From positions 1-64,000 of the forward strand of contig NZ_QUCY01000013.1 in the NCBI RefSeq assembly GCF_003474385.1: a stretch of DNA of 64,000 nt. The letters run 5' to 3'. This DNA is from Senegalimassilia sp003474385 (GTDB taxonomy: Bacteria > Actinomycetota > Coriobacteriia > Coriobacteriales > Eggerthellaceae). Under the pieces are notes generated by a model that had not been told where the DNA came from, did no database searches, and saw only the letters and a list, made by a program, of their open reading frames with translations. Numbering within the stretch: the first letter of the stretch is position 1; every line of letters begins with the position of its first letter. The position numbers were made by a program, and so were the translations under genes. Below are positions 17,899 to 25,698 of the stretch, piece after piece.

Positions 17899-18327
17899 TT
17901 AACCCTCCATCCCCGGACGGATCATCAAGTTGTACCACGTAGCGAAGCCGAGCATCGCAAGCCCAATCACAATGCATACCACAGCCCAGATACGTTCACG
18001 ACGCACGTACGTTTCCTTGGAAACGCCTCGAGCTACCGCACGATGCGCCGCAAAAGGCTGGCTCAGCCGAGAAAACAAAAACGTGACCGCAACCAACACA
18101 AGGCCGATAATCACAGCAAACGCAATCGCAAGCGGCGTGCGTTCAGAGTACGCAGCATAAAACAAATTATCGGCAACCAGCCACAAAGGATAAAACAAGA
18201 TGGTAGCCCAGAAGCCATGAGCCGGACCCCAAACGGGAGGCAGGAACAGCGCGCCGATGTTCCAACGGGGAATATCTTCAAGGAACTTCTCTTCGCAAGC
18301 AATCTGCTCTTTGGTTAGCTCAGCCAT
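17899..18327 (-). CDS. small membrane protein between hydrogenase subunit and protease genes
   Basis: A 142-residue protein I do not recognise. It has a short charged N-terminus (MAELTKEQIACEEKFLEDI), then a segment WNIGALFLPPVWGPAHGFW resembling the membrane-entry part of DUF2628-type proteins, and three likely membrane spans (about residues 35-50, 60-85 and 110-135), the last ones separated by a basic loop. The stop is three bases before the protease start, so the two genes are almost certainly cotranslated. That points to a role in hydrogenase assembly or anchoring, which is inference from position only. The start at 18327 has no strong ribosome site; the frame extends to 18426. Confidence 0.6.
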   Translation of the reverse strand: MAELTKEQIACEEKFLEDIPRWNIGALFLPPVWGPAHGFWATILFYPLWLVADNLFYAAYSERTPLAIAFAVIIGLVLVAVTFLFSRLSQPFAAHRAVARGVSKETYVRRERIWAVVCIVIGLAMLGFATWYNLMIRPGMEG

Positions 18328-18461
18328 ACATAACCAATCTATCAGGGGATATGACGCACACAATAAGATTTCAGATAATTGTACCCACACGTCAGCGCAT
18401 TGTCGGCGCAAGGCAAAAATCGCCACAGGATTCCATGCACGACCCCGTTACCTCAAGATGC

Positions 18462-18496
18462 AAAAAAAGCCCGACCGCCGAAGCGATCGGGCTTTC
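18462..18496 (-). terminator. terminator after hyaC
   Basis: On the minus strand AAAGCCCGA pairs with TCGGGCTTT across a short GC-rich apex and runs into TTTTTTT. It lies 31 bases past the hyaC stop. The membrane-protein and protease genes follow, so read-through or a second promoter is needed for them. Confidence 0.85.
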
Positions 18497-18526
18497 AAAT
18501 CAGCTGCAATGGCAGATAGCTAAAAA

Positions 18527-19225
18527 CTAGTGCTGCTTGCCGTGACCCATGTCATCCTCGCCGATGATGTTGTGGATGTCGGGATCGTAGACCAGGCCGC
18601 CATGCTCCTTATGGAAGAACATGAGCAGCGTAGGAGCGATACCCTCAACGTTGGCCAGGTAGATGTGGATGAACATGAAGCAGATGAACACGAACATCAT
18701 GAAGTAGTGGATGATGCGCATGCTCATGATGCCGCCCACCAGAGACGTGCCCGCTGCGAAGAACGGGATCTCAGAGGTGGGAACCCACAGAGCCAGGCCC
18801 GTGTAGAACATCAGAATGATGAGCACGGGGATGAACAGATAGCTGATCTTCTGCGGAACGCCCAGCTTAGCGGACAGCGGGTGATCCTTCTTGAAGAACA
18901 GATAGTACTTGATCCACTGCGGACCCTGATGCAGGTTATCCTTCTGCGGAAGCCACGTCTTGTAGTCGGTAACCTGCTTGCGGGTACCGCCGGTCGGTGA
19001 AGACTTCACGATGAAGGCCATGATCAAACGGCAGATGCAGTTGATGAACAGCACAAAGCCGAAGAACACGTGCAGACCGCGGGCCATGGACTCAAAACCC
19101 CAGAAGAAGGGGTAGTGAATATAAAAGCCGGTGAAAATCAGCAGAACCATGGCAACAAGGTTGATCCAGTGCGTGATCACGAACGGCATCGGATGAGCTT
19201 CACGATAGTGTGCCAGATGCGCCAT
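18527..19225 (-). CDS. hyaC: Ni/Fe-hydrogenase cytochrome b subunit
   Basis: Membrane cytochrome b that takes electrons from the hydrogenase dimer to the quinone pool. Length is 232 residues. At least four membrane spans are visible: WINLVAMVLLIFTGFYI (about 20-37), GLHVFFGFVLFINCI (about 52-67), a span near 105-125 (YLFIPVLIILMFYTGLAL) and IIHYFMMFVFICFMFIHIYL (about 172-192). Histidines in THWIN, GLHVFF, RIIHYF and MFIHIY are placed as haem ligands, as in the HyaC/HydC family. It follows the large-subunit gene by one base. The protein ends in a histidine-containing soluble tail. Confidence 0.92.
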   Translation of the reverse strand: MAHLAHYREAHPMPFVITHWINLVAMVLLIFTGFYIHYPFFWGFESMARGLHVFFGFVLFINCICRLIMAFIVKSSPTGGTRKQVTDYKTWLPQKDNLHQGPQWIKYYLFFKKDHPLSAKLGVPQKISYLFIPVLIILMFYTGLALWVPTSEIPFFAAGTSLVGGIMSMRIIHYFMMFVFICFMFIHIYLANVEGIAPTLLMFFHKEHGGLVYDPDIHNIIGEDDMGHGKQH

Positions 19226-19226
19226 G

Positions 19227-20873
19227 TTACTTCACCCCCCAAGGGCTCGTGACGGTTTCGAAACGCTTGCCCGTAGCAGGCTCGGAGATATGAACCGAGC
19301 AGGCCGTGCAGGGGTCGAAGGAGTGCACCGTGCGAAGCGCGTTGATGGGCTTCTCGATATCGCCCACCGGCACGCCGATCAGAGCCTCCTCGAGCGGACC
19401 GTGCTGGCCCTTCTCGTTCTTCGGAGCCAGGTTCCACGTGGACGGGATGATGATCTGGTAACCCTGGATCTTGCCGTCCTTGACCGACTCGCTGTGGTAA
19501 AGGGCGCCACGCGGGGCCTCCCAGAAAGCGGAGCCTTCGCCAGTGTTGGTCTCAGGAGCGCGGAAGTACTCGGAGTCGCCGGACTTCACGGCCTCGATCA
19601 GCTCATCGACCCACTCCTTCATGCACGTGGCGATGTAGAGCGTTTCAATCTGGCGGATGGCGGTACGGCCGAGCGTGGACTGAGCCACGGACAGGTCGCC
19701 CTCATGGCCAAGGGCCTTGAGGAACGCATCAACATGCTCCTTGATGAACGGCACGTTGCGCTTGTAAGCTGCCAGGACACGGGAAAGGCTGGTGGCCTCC
19801 ATGGAGTTGCCGTTGTAGGTCGGGCACTTCACCCACGTGTAGCGATCGTTCACGTTGTAGTCGGTGTACTGGGGCTCGGTGGTGAAGTTCGGCGCCTGAT
19901 AGGTCTCGGAGCCCTTGTACCAGGAACGGCCGACCCACTCGGCGATGGCCTTCTCGTCAGGCTCGGAGAGGTTGAGGTTCTCGTCGAGCACGCCGGAGGG
20001 CAGGTAGCGGTTGGACATCTTGAAGTCCTCGCGCTCGAAGACACCCCAAGCGATGTAGCGACCCGGGCCCTTGCCGTACCCGAAAGCATCAGCATAGTAC
20101 GGGGCGATAGCCAGCACGTCGGGGATCATGGTCGCCTCGACCCAGTTGTACAGCTCGTCGACCAGCAGCTTCAGGTCGTCGAGCTTCTGGTCGGTGGGCA
20201 CGAAAGCCGTACCGCCCGGACGCAGGGTCATGATATGCGGCATCTTGCCGCCCAGCAGGGCGCTGATCTGGGAAGCCTTGGCCTGCATGCCCAGGGCCTC
20301 CAGGTAGTGGGCCGTGCAGATAAGATCGAGCTCGGGCGGCAGCTTGAAGCCGGTGCCGTCCTCGGCATCGAACCAGTTGCCGCTGAAGATGGACAGCTGG
20401 CCGTTCTCGGCGAACTGGGACAGATGCTCCTTCAGAGCAACGAAGTCGCTGTTCATGGAAGTGCCGGCAGCACGAGCCAGATCCATGGCGTCGGCCGGGT
20501 CGGCCTTCAGCGCGTTCAGCGGGTTGACGTAGTCAAGGCCGGCCAGGTTGTAGAACCACAGGATGTGGCTGTGCAGGAACTGGGCGCCTTCCTGGATGTT
20601 GCGGATGATGCGGGCGTTGTTGGAGATGGTGATGCCATAAGCCTTCTCGGCAGCGATGGAGCTGGCGTGGGCGTGAGACACGGGGCAAACGCCGCAGATA
20701 CGCTGCACGATCTGGGCAGCGTCCTCGGGCGTGCGGTTCTCAACGACCAGCTCGATGCCGCGGAAGCAGCCACCAGATACCCAGGCGTCGGATACCTTGC
20801 CGTTCTCGACTTCCATCTCAACGCGCAGATGGCCCTCGATACGGGTTACGGGATCGATTACGGAACGCGTCAT
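19227..20873 (-). CDS. hyaB: uptake [NiFe]-hydrogenase large subunit
   Basis: Catalytic subunit that oxidises H2 at the nickel-iron site. Length is 548 residues. The N-terminal nickel motif RICGVCPVSHAHAS is near residues 57-70 and the C-terminal motif DPCTACSVH is near 520-528. Twenty residues follow the histidine (ending SPWGVK); this is the peptide that the maturation protease cuts off. VTRIEGHLRVEM near residue 8 is also family-typical. It is preceded by the small subunit gene (three-base gap) and followed by cytochrome b. By subunit pattern it fits the respiratory group 1 enzymes; I suspect the coriobacterial subgroup called 1i, not tested. Confidence 0.95.
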   Translation of the reverse strand: MTRSVIDPVTRIEGHLRVEMEVENGKVSDAWVSGGCFRGIELVVENRTPEDAAQIVQRICGVCPVSHAHASSIAAEKAYGITISNNARIIRNIQEGAQFLHSHILWFYNLAGLDYVNPLNALKADPADAMDLARAAGTSMNSDFVALKEHLSQFAENGQLSIFSGNWFDAEDGTGFKLPPELDLICTAHYLEALGMQAKASQISALLGGKMPHIMTLRPGGTAFVPTDQKLDDLKLLVDELYNWVEATMIPDVLAIAPYYADAFGYGKGPGRYIAWGVFEREDFKMSNRYLPSGVLDENLNLSEPDEKAIAEWVGRSWYKGSETYQAPNFTTEPQYTDYNVNDRYTWVKCPTYNGNSMEATSLSRVLAAYKRNVPFIKEHVDAFLKALGHEGDLSVAQSTLGRTAIRQIETLYIATCMKEWVDELIEAVKSGDSEYFRAPETNTGEGSAFWEAPRGALYHSESVKDGKIQGYQIIIPSTWNLAPKNEKGQHGPLEEALIGVPVGDIEKPINALRTVHSFDPCTACSVHISEPATGKRFETVTSPWGVK

Positions 20874-20876
20874 GGC

Positions 20877-22157
20877 TTACCTCCCTTCCTTGGTTGCATT
20901 GGGGTCGTCGTGACCGGTGTCTTCCTTGTACATCTTCTGGCGCTCGGCCTCGGACACCTCGTAGGTGCCCACGGACTTCTCGGGGTGCTTGGCATCCCAG
21001 GCGCGCTTCTTCTCGAAGTCCGCGCCGCCGTCCATACGGCCGGTGGCCTTCATGCCGAAGCCGTGCACCACGAGCGCTGCGGCCAGAAGGCCGGTCACGC
21101 CCACGGCGATGGTGGTGGGCTGCACGTCCCAGTCGCCGATATGCAGGCTGCGGTGACGCTTCAGGAACGGGGTGTTGACCTCGACCCAGTTCTGGCCCGG
21201 GTCGTTGGGGTTTGCCTCGCAGCAGCCGATGCAGGGGGCGCCGGCCTGGACGCACCAGCTGCGACGGTCGTTCCACATGACCACGCCGCAGTTGGACTTG
21301 GTCTGGGGACCGCGGCAGCCGAGCGGATACAGGCAGTAGCCCTTCTTCTCCTCTTCGGAACCGAATTCGTAAACGAACTCGCCGTTCTCGAAGTGGCCGC
21401 GACGCTCGCAGTTGTCATGGATGGTCTGGTTGAAGATGCCGGCCGGCTTGCCCTCGGAGTTGAGGTCCAAATCGGCGGGCTTGAGCTTCATGAGCACAAC
21501 GTCGACAAGCAAGCTGGTGAGCCACTCGGGGTTGGCCGGGCAGCCGGGGACGTTGACGACGGGCACGTTGATGCCGGCCTTCTTGAGGTACTGTTGCACG
21601 CCCATGGCATCGGTGACGTTGGGCTTTGCGCCCATCCAACCGCCGTTGACGGCGCAGGAGCCCAGCGCGACCACGGCGTTGGCGTTCTTTGCGGCCTCGA
21701 TCAGGTGCTCGGTGCCGGGCTTGCCAGCCACGCGCAGGGCGTTGCCGCCCCACTTCTCCTGAATTGCGCCTTCGTAGATGAGGATGTAGTCGCCGGCCTC
21801 GATGGTCTGCTCCTTGGCCTCCTCCATGGAGTAGCCCGCTGCAGCGGACAACGTCTCGGAGTAGTTCAGGGAGATCATGTCCAACACCACCTCTGCGGCG
21901 TTGGGCGTCTGAGCCTGGGCGAACGACTCGGTGCAGCCGGTGCAGGATGCGCCTTCGACCCAGATGACCGGGTAGAGGTTACCCTTCGTGGCGCCGATGA
22001 CGGACGTCTCGAGAGCCTGGGCTACCTGCGGGACCGTCAACTGGGACAGCCCGGCAGCAGCGGCCACGGTACCGCACAACTTCATGAAGTCGCGACGCGT
22101 GACCCCCCTGGCCTCGAGCATGTTCGCGAACGCGGACATTGCGGCCTCTCCTTCCAT
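20877..22157 (-). CDS. hyaA: uptake [NiFe]-hydrogenase small subunit, Tat-exported
   Basis: Electron-transfer subunit with iron-sulfur clusters. A twin-arginine signal is clear: TRRDFMKLCGTVAAAAGLSQL, near residue 20, so the dimer is carried across the membrane. Proximal-cluster motif EGASCTGCTESF (about 66-77) is the standard kind, not the extra-cysteine type of oxygen-tolerant enzymes. Later ligands are GSCAVNGGW, VPGCPANPEW, CERRGHF, YCLYPLGCRGP and APCIGCCEANP. A C-terminal span (TTIAVGVTGLLAAALVVHG) anchors it, followed by a charged tail of about 55 residues. ATG at 22157 has AGGAGG seven bases upstream; the ATG at 22139 also has AAGGAG. GTG at 22163 is less likely. Confidence 0.93.
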   Translation of the reverse strand: MEGEAAMSAFANMLEARGVTRRDFMKLCGTVAAAAGLSQLTVPQVAQALETSVIGATKGNLYPVIWVEGASCTGCTESFAQAQTPNAAEVVLDMISLNYSETLSAAAGYSMEEAKEQTIEAGDYILIYEGAIQEKWGGNALRVAGKPGTEHLIEAAKNANAVVALGSCAVNGGWMGAKPNVTDAMGVQQYLKKAGINVPVVNVPGCPANPEWLTSLLVDVVLMKLKPADLDLNSEGKPAGIFNQTIHDNCERRGHFENGEFVYEFGSEEEKKGYCLYPLGCRGPQTKSNCGVVMWNDRRSWCVQAGAPCIGCCEANPNDPGQNWVEVNTPFLKRHRSLHIGDWDVQPTTIAVGVTGLLAAALVVHGFGMKATGRMDGGADFEKKRAWDAKHPEKSVGTYEVSEAERQKMYKEDTGHDDPNATKEGR

Positions 22158-22508
22158 ACGCACACCTCCTTACAGGTGTATCTCGTCTGACCTGTTTCCA
22201 GGCCCTTTTGCATATGGAGCAAAGATACGCAAAGAGCGCGCGGCCAATGCTCGGCTTATGCCGGCGATCGAGCTTGCAGCCTGGATGGCGCCGCACGCAA
22301 CGCGACGGAAAGCGCGGGGCTTGCAGAACCCGGGCCTTCCGTCGTGAAACGCGCGCACGCGCCTTCGCCGATTGGGGATGAAATCGCAGACTTCCATCCC
22401 CAGTCGTCTCCACTCCTGTTCATTATGTTATCACTCGCGCTTTTTTATACAGAACCGTTATCATATCTTCGCAAGATAAATGAATAAATCTGCATGAAGG
22501 AGCTTCGC
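22158..22508. promoter_or_regulatory. divergent control region of hyaA and pheA
   Basis: About 350 bases between the start codons of hyaA (minus) and pheA (plus). A 15-bp palindrome TATCTT-CGC-AAGATA lies at 22464-22478, about 30 bases before the pheA start, and could be an operator. The left half is GC-rich and codes for nothing recognisable. No -10/-35 pair was convincing. Confidence 0.35.
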
Positions 22509-23363
22509 ATGACCGCTGAACCCCCATCCGCGTTCGCTTACCTGGGCCCCGCCGGAACCTACCACGACGAGGCTGCGCGCGCATTCGCCAAACGTTTAGG
22601 CATAGACGACCCGCAGCTGATCGAATGCCCTTCGCTGTCCGAGGTGTTCGACTGCGTGGACCGCGGGAAATGCGAGTACGGCGTAGTGGCCACGGAGAAC
22701 GCGCTTGAAGGGCCGGTGACCGCCACGCTCGACAATTTCGCGTTCCGTTCGAGCGCCACCATCTTGGGCGAGCATGTGCTTGACATCCATCATTGCCTGA
22801 TCATGCATCCCGAGGCCACCCTGAACGACGTGAAAACGGTTGCCAGCCACCCGCAGGGCCTGGCCCAGTGCCGCCGCTATCTCAACGACAACCTCCACGG
22901 CATCCCCACCGTTACGGTTGCGTCCACCGCCGACAGCGCGCGACGCGCGGCGTCCGACAAGTCCGTCGCCGGCATCGGCAACGCCTTCGCCGCCCAGCTC
23001 TACGGGGCACGCGTGGCCGAAACGGGCATTGAGGATCACTTCGGCAACCAGACGTCGTTTGCGCTCATCGGCCGCCAGGGCCATGTCCCGGTGCTGACGG
23101 GCAGCAAGTTCAAGACGTCGCTGGCCCTGTTCCTGCAGGCCGACCGCCCCGGCGCGCTGCTCATGATCTTATCCGAATTCGCCTACGCCGGCATCAACCT
23201 GGTCAAGATTCAAAGCCGCCCCACCAAGCAGGCGCTCGGCGATTACATGTTCTTCGTGGACATCGAAGGCTCCACGCAAGACCTCGAGGTGCAAACCGCC
23301 CTGAACTGCCTGCGCCTGAAGCTGCGCGAGGTGAAGGTGCTCGGCAGCTATCCGGTGGAGTAG
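22509..23363 (+). CDS. pheA: prephenate dehydratase
   Basis: Converts prephenate to phenylpyruvate for phenylalanine synthesis. Length is 284 residues from the ATG at 22509, which has AAGGAG six bases upstream; the ATG at 22494 lies inside that site and is rejected. The catalytic PDT domain shows AYLGPAGTYHDEAA at the N-terminus, GVVATENALEGPVTATLDN near 60 and NQTSFALIGR near 180. A C-terminal ACT domain (about 200-275) with DRPGALLMILSEFAYAGIN senses phenylalanine. There is no chorismate mutase domain, so this is the monofunctional form. It is divergent from the hydrogenase operon and has no operon partner. Confidence 0.95.
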   Translation: MTAEPPSAFAYLGPAGTYHDEAARAFAKRLGIDDPQLIECPSLSEVFDCVDRGKCEYGVVATENALEGPVTATLDNFAFRSSATILGEHVLDIHHCLIMHPEATLNDVKTVASHPQGLAQCRRYLNDNLHGIPTVTVASTADSARRAASDKSVAGIGNAFAAQLYGARVAETGIEDHFGNQTSFALIGRQGHVPVLTGSKFKTSLALFLQADRPGALLMILSEFAYAGINLVKIQSRPTKQALGDYMFFVDIEGSTQDLEVQTALNCLRLKLREVKVLGSYPVE

Positions 23364-23410
23364 CGCCCCGGAAGCGCTGCGCGAACGGGATGGAGCCGAA
23401 GTGGAAAGCA

Positions 23411-23461
23411 GCCCGCGCCCCGTTCGCCGTTCACGATGAAAGCGACGAACGGGGCGCGGGC
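23411..23461 (+). terminator. long hairpin after pheA
   Basis: A 16-bp perfect stem (GCCCGCGCCCCGTTCG / CGAACGGGGCGCGGGC) with a 19-base loop, 48 bases past the pheA stop. There is no T run after it, so it may terminate through Rho or act as a 3-prime stabiliser. Confidence 0.55.
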
Positions 23462-23515
23462 GCTTATACGAACGAGGCTCAAGGTCTTGCGCGCACTTAT
23501 ATATATGCAGCGAAA

Positions 23516-23546
23516 CGAACGCGGCCGCCCCAAGGAGCGGCCGCTT
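23516..23546 (-). terminator. probable terminator of mntP
   Basis: GCGGCCGC repeated as self-complementary arms at 23521-23528 and 23537-23544, just past the mntP stop at 23553. On the minus strand it runs into GTTCGTTT. Moderate support. Confidence 0.5.
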
Positions 23547-23552
23547 CGCCGT

Positions 23553-24131
23553 TTATAGGGCGATGACGCCAAGGTGCTCAAGCAGCGTTTTCACGCCGAT
23601 GAGGATGAGCACCGCGCCGCCCACGATGGTTGCGGGCTTCTCGAAGCGCGCGCCGAAAAAATGGCCGACGGCAACGCCTACGAAGCTGAGCACAAAGGTG
23701 ACCACGCCGATGATGGCAACGCTCGGCACGATGGCCACCTGCAGAAACGCGAAGGTGATGCCCACGGCAAGCGCGTCGATGCTGGTGGCTATGGCCAGCA
23801 TGATCAGCTCCTTGAGGTCGAGCCTGGCGCCTTGCGCTTCTTCGCCCTGTTCGTCGTCCTCATGGAACGCATCCCACAGCATCTTGCCGCCCACGAACGC
23901 CAGCAGCGCGAACGCGATCCAGTGGTCGATGGGCGCGATAAGGTCGGCAAGCTGACTGCCCAGGGCCCAGCCGATAAGGGGCATAAGCGCCTGAAACCCG
24001 CCGAAGAACAGCGAGATGATGGTTGCCTGCCTTATGTTCAGGCGGCTCATACCAAGCCCTTTGCAAACGGAAACGGCGAAGGCGTCCATGGAAAGCCCCA
24101 CGCCGATCAAGAACAACTCAACGAACCCCAC
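23553..24131 (-). CDS. mntP: manganese efflux pump MntP
   Basis: Six-span inner-membrane protein that exports Mn(II). The family is two repeats of one three-span unit; both are visible: GVGLSMDAFAVSVCKGL near residue 10 and ATSIDALAVGITFAFLQV near 115, with acidic residues in the spans. A loop rich in D and E (HEDDEQGEEAQG) joins the halves. The open frame reaches 24182, but family members begin close to the first span, and the GTG at 24131 has AGAGGA five bases upstream, giving 192 residues. No yybP-ykoY riboswitch was recognised upstream; instead a 31-bp inverted repeat lies 59 bases before the start codon. Confidence 0.9.
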   Translation of the reverse strand: MGFVELFLIGVGLSMDAFAVSVCKGLGMSRLNIRQATIISLFFGGFQALMPLIGWALGSQLADLIAPIDHWIAFALLAFVGGKMLWDAFHEDDEQGEEAQGARLDLKELIMLAIATSIDALAVGITFAFLQVAIVPSVAIIGVVTFVLSFVGVAVGHFFGARFEKPATIVGGAVLILIGVKTLLEHLGVIAL

Positions 24132-24189
24132 GATGATCCTCTCGTCTTGAACCATACCCCCATCGGGCGCATGAACCCGCACCCCCGAA

Positions 24190-24259
24190 CGGACACATAA
24201 CGCTACGTCCCCGAAGTGTCACGATTCGGACACTTCGGGGACGTAGCGTTATGTGTCCG
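24190..24259. repeat. perfect 31-bp inverted repeat (REP/MITE-like hairpin)
   Basis: Arms at 24190-24220 and 24229-24259 are exactly complementary over 31 bp, with an 8-base loop ACGATTCG. Each arm begins CGGACACATAACG and ends at GAAGTGTC. It sits between the mutY-like stop (24281) and the mntP start. It is far longer and more perfect than a terminator and has no T run, so a dispersed palindromic repeat mobilised by a RAYT-type transposase is a reasonable guess. Copy number elsewhere is unknown. Confidence 0.7.
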
Positions 24260-24280
24260 GAATTTGCGGGCCGCTGTTCT

Positions 24281-25114
24281 TTATGGGAACAGGCGCCCGT
24301 CCTCCTGGCGGAAGAAGCCTTCCCGTTCCAGGTCGGCGCAGATGCCGGCGAACAGCTGCGGGTCAACCGCTTCCCTTCCGGCTGCGCGCTCCTCAGCGTC
24401 TAAGCGCACCGCCGCCTGCTCGACGGCGATGCCCGGGCATGCCAGCACGATGCGCACCAGGCATGCTCGCTTCTGGCGGCGCGACCCCTCGAACGCCGAC
24501 TGACGCGTGTAATGCGCGCTGCGCCGCGAGGCGTTTCCCACCTGCGACTTCAGATCCGCACCAACATCCAACAGCGCGTAATACCACCGGCGAACCTGGC
24601 CCGCTTCGGGACAGCAGGCCGCCACCAAAGGCTCAAGCTGCTTATCCGAAACCGCTTCGCAATCGGGGAACAGCGTGTGGATGAACACGGTGCGAACGTT
24701 CGTCTCGATATAGATAGCGGGAAGATTGCGGGCGAACGAGGTGACGCCGGCCGCCGTTGCCGGCCCGATGCCCGGCAGCTCCTGCAGCTGCTCCACCGTT
24801 TCGGGCAGGCGCCCGCCGAAGCGCTGCGAGCATTCCTCGGCCGCACGCTTGAGCGCCAAGGCGCGGCGGTTATAGCCGAGCCCCTGCCATTCGGCAAGCA
24901 CATCGGCGGGCGCCGCGGCAGCCAGCGCATCGGGGGAAGGGAACATGCCCATCCAGCGCTCCCATCGCCCCAGCACGCGCTTGACCTGCGTTTGCTGGAG
25001 CATGACCTCGCTCACCAGCACGCCGTAGGCGTCATCGATGCCGCGCCACGGCAGGTCGCGATAGAGTCGCTGCCCCTCAGAGAGCACGTAGCGGCAAAAC
25101 TCGTCCTGAGACAT
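24281..25114 (-). CDS. MutY-like adenine glycosylase lacking the iron-sulfur cluster
   Basis: HhH-GPD DNA glycosylase of 277 residues, closest to A/G-specific adenine glycosylases. Seen: LPWR at residues 21-24, SEVMLQQTQV with the catalytic Glu36, GLGYNRRALAL near 80, and HhH LPGIGPATAAGV at 113-124. At the position of the catalytic aspartate (LDGN in E. coli) it has Glu137 in IETNVRTVF. After LLDVGADLK there is no C-x6-C-x2-C-x5-C pattern, so no cluster is expected, and the usual NUDIX-like C-terminal domain is missing; instead a short winged-helix-like tail follows. The start is uncertain: ATG at 25114 lacks a ribosome site and a GTG lies just after the Rrf2 stop. Confidence 0.75.
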   Translation of the reverse strand: MSQDEFCRYVLSEGQRLYRDLPWRGIDDAYGVLVSEVMLQQTQVKRVLGRWERWMGMFPSPDALAAAAPADVLAEWQGLGYNRRALALKRAAEECSQRFGGRLPETVEQLQELPGIGPATAAGVTSFARNLPAIYIETNVRTVFIHTLFPDCEAVSDKQLEPLVAACCPEAGQVRRWYYALLDVGADLKSQVGNASRRSAHYTRQSAFEGSRRQKRACLVRIVLACPGIAVEQAAVRLDAEERAAGREAVDPQLFAGICADLEREGFFRQEDGRLFP

Positions 25115-25176
25115 GGCGGCGCCCGCGGGCCAAACCGCGGACGCCGCAAGATCGGCTATGCTTTTGCGCGCCACGC

Positions 25177-25698
25177 CTACGACTGCGCTTCCCCGATAGC
25201 GGGTTGCGCGCCGCAGCCGCCGCACGCGTCCACCGGGCAGGACATGCGGGCCGTAGGAGGCGCCGAATCGATGGCCTTCCTGATGACGGGGTGCCGGCCA
25301 CCCTGCTCCATGAGCTCCTTGAGCGTGATGGAGTCGAAATAGCTGTTCAGCAGGCTGTCCGCGCCCATCCACAACTTGTTGTACGAGCACCCTCCGCGAC
25401 GCTTGCAATACTCGGCGTCCACCGCGCACAGCGAGACGCTGACAGGCCCCTGCACCGCCTCGAGCACCTCGAGCAGCGTGATCTGAGCCGGGTCGCAATC
25501 GAGCGCAAGGCCGCCGCGCGCGCCGCGCACCGTCTTGATAAGCCCGCCTTTCACCAGGTCGTGCTGGATGCTGCGCGCAAACGCGTACGGGATGTCCTCC
25601 TGCTCGGAGATGTCGGCGACCGACACGTACGAGTCGCCGCTTTCGTATGCGGCCTCCAGGATGCGAAGCGCGTAATCGCAACGTCGCGTGATATCCAT
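25177..25698 (-). CDS. Rrf2-family transcription regulator
   Basis: Helix-turn-helix regulator of 173 residues. The N-terminal MDITRRCDYALRILEAAYE and the recognition helix region ISEQEDIPYAFARSIQHDLVKGGLI are typical, followed by TVRGARGGLALDCDP (the wing). Cysteines in CAVDAEYCKRRGGC (about residues 92-105) are spaced like the cluster-binding cysteines of Rrf2 sensors such as IscR and NsrR, so it may sense iron-sulfur status, redox or nitric oxide. A second cysteine group, CPVDACGGCG, is at the C-terminus. It starts one base inside the end of the pseudo-AAA gene, so both are cotranscribed. Targets are unknown. Confidence 0.87.
   Translation of the reverse strand: MDITRRCDYALRILEAAYESGDSYVSVADISEQEDIPYAFARSIQHDLVKGGLIKTVRGARGGLALDCDPAQITLLEVLEAVQGPVSVSLCAVDAEYCKRRGGCSYNKLWMGADSLLNSYFDSITLKELMEQGGRHPVIRKAIDSAPPTARMSCPVDACGGCGAQPAIGEAQS

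Noticed and set aside
19224..22190. 988-codon plus-strand frame over hyaA and hyaB
   Set aside because: Opposite of two clear hydrogenase genes.
24190..24259. manganese riboswitch (yybP-ykoY) before mntP
   Set aside because: The sequence is a perfect palindrome, and the riboswitch core motifs are not visible.
24281..25681. 466-codon frame through the MutY-like gene and the Rrf2 gene
   Set aside because: Only the part after about 25178 is protein-like; the upstream part is the wrong frame of the Rrf2 gene.
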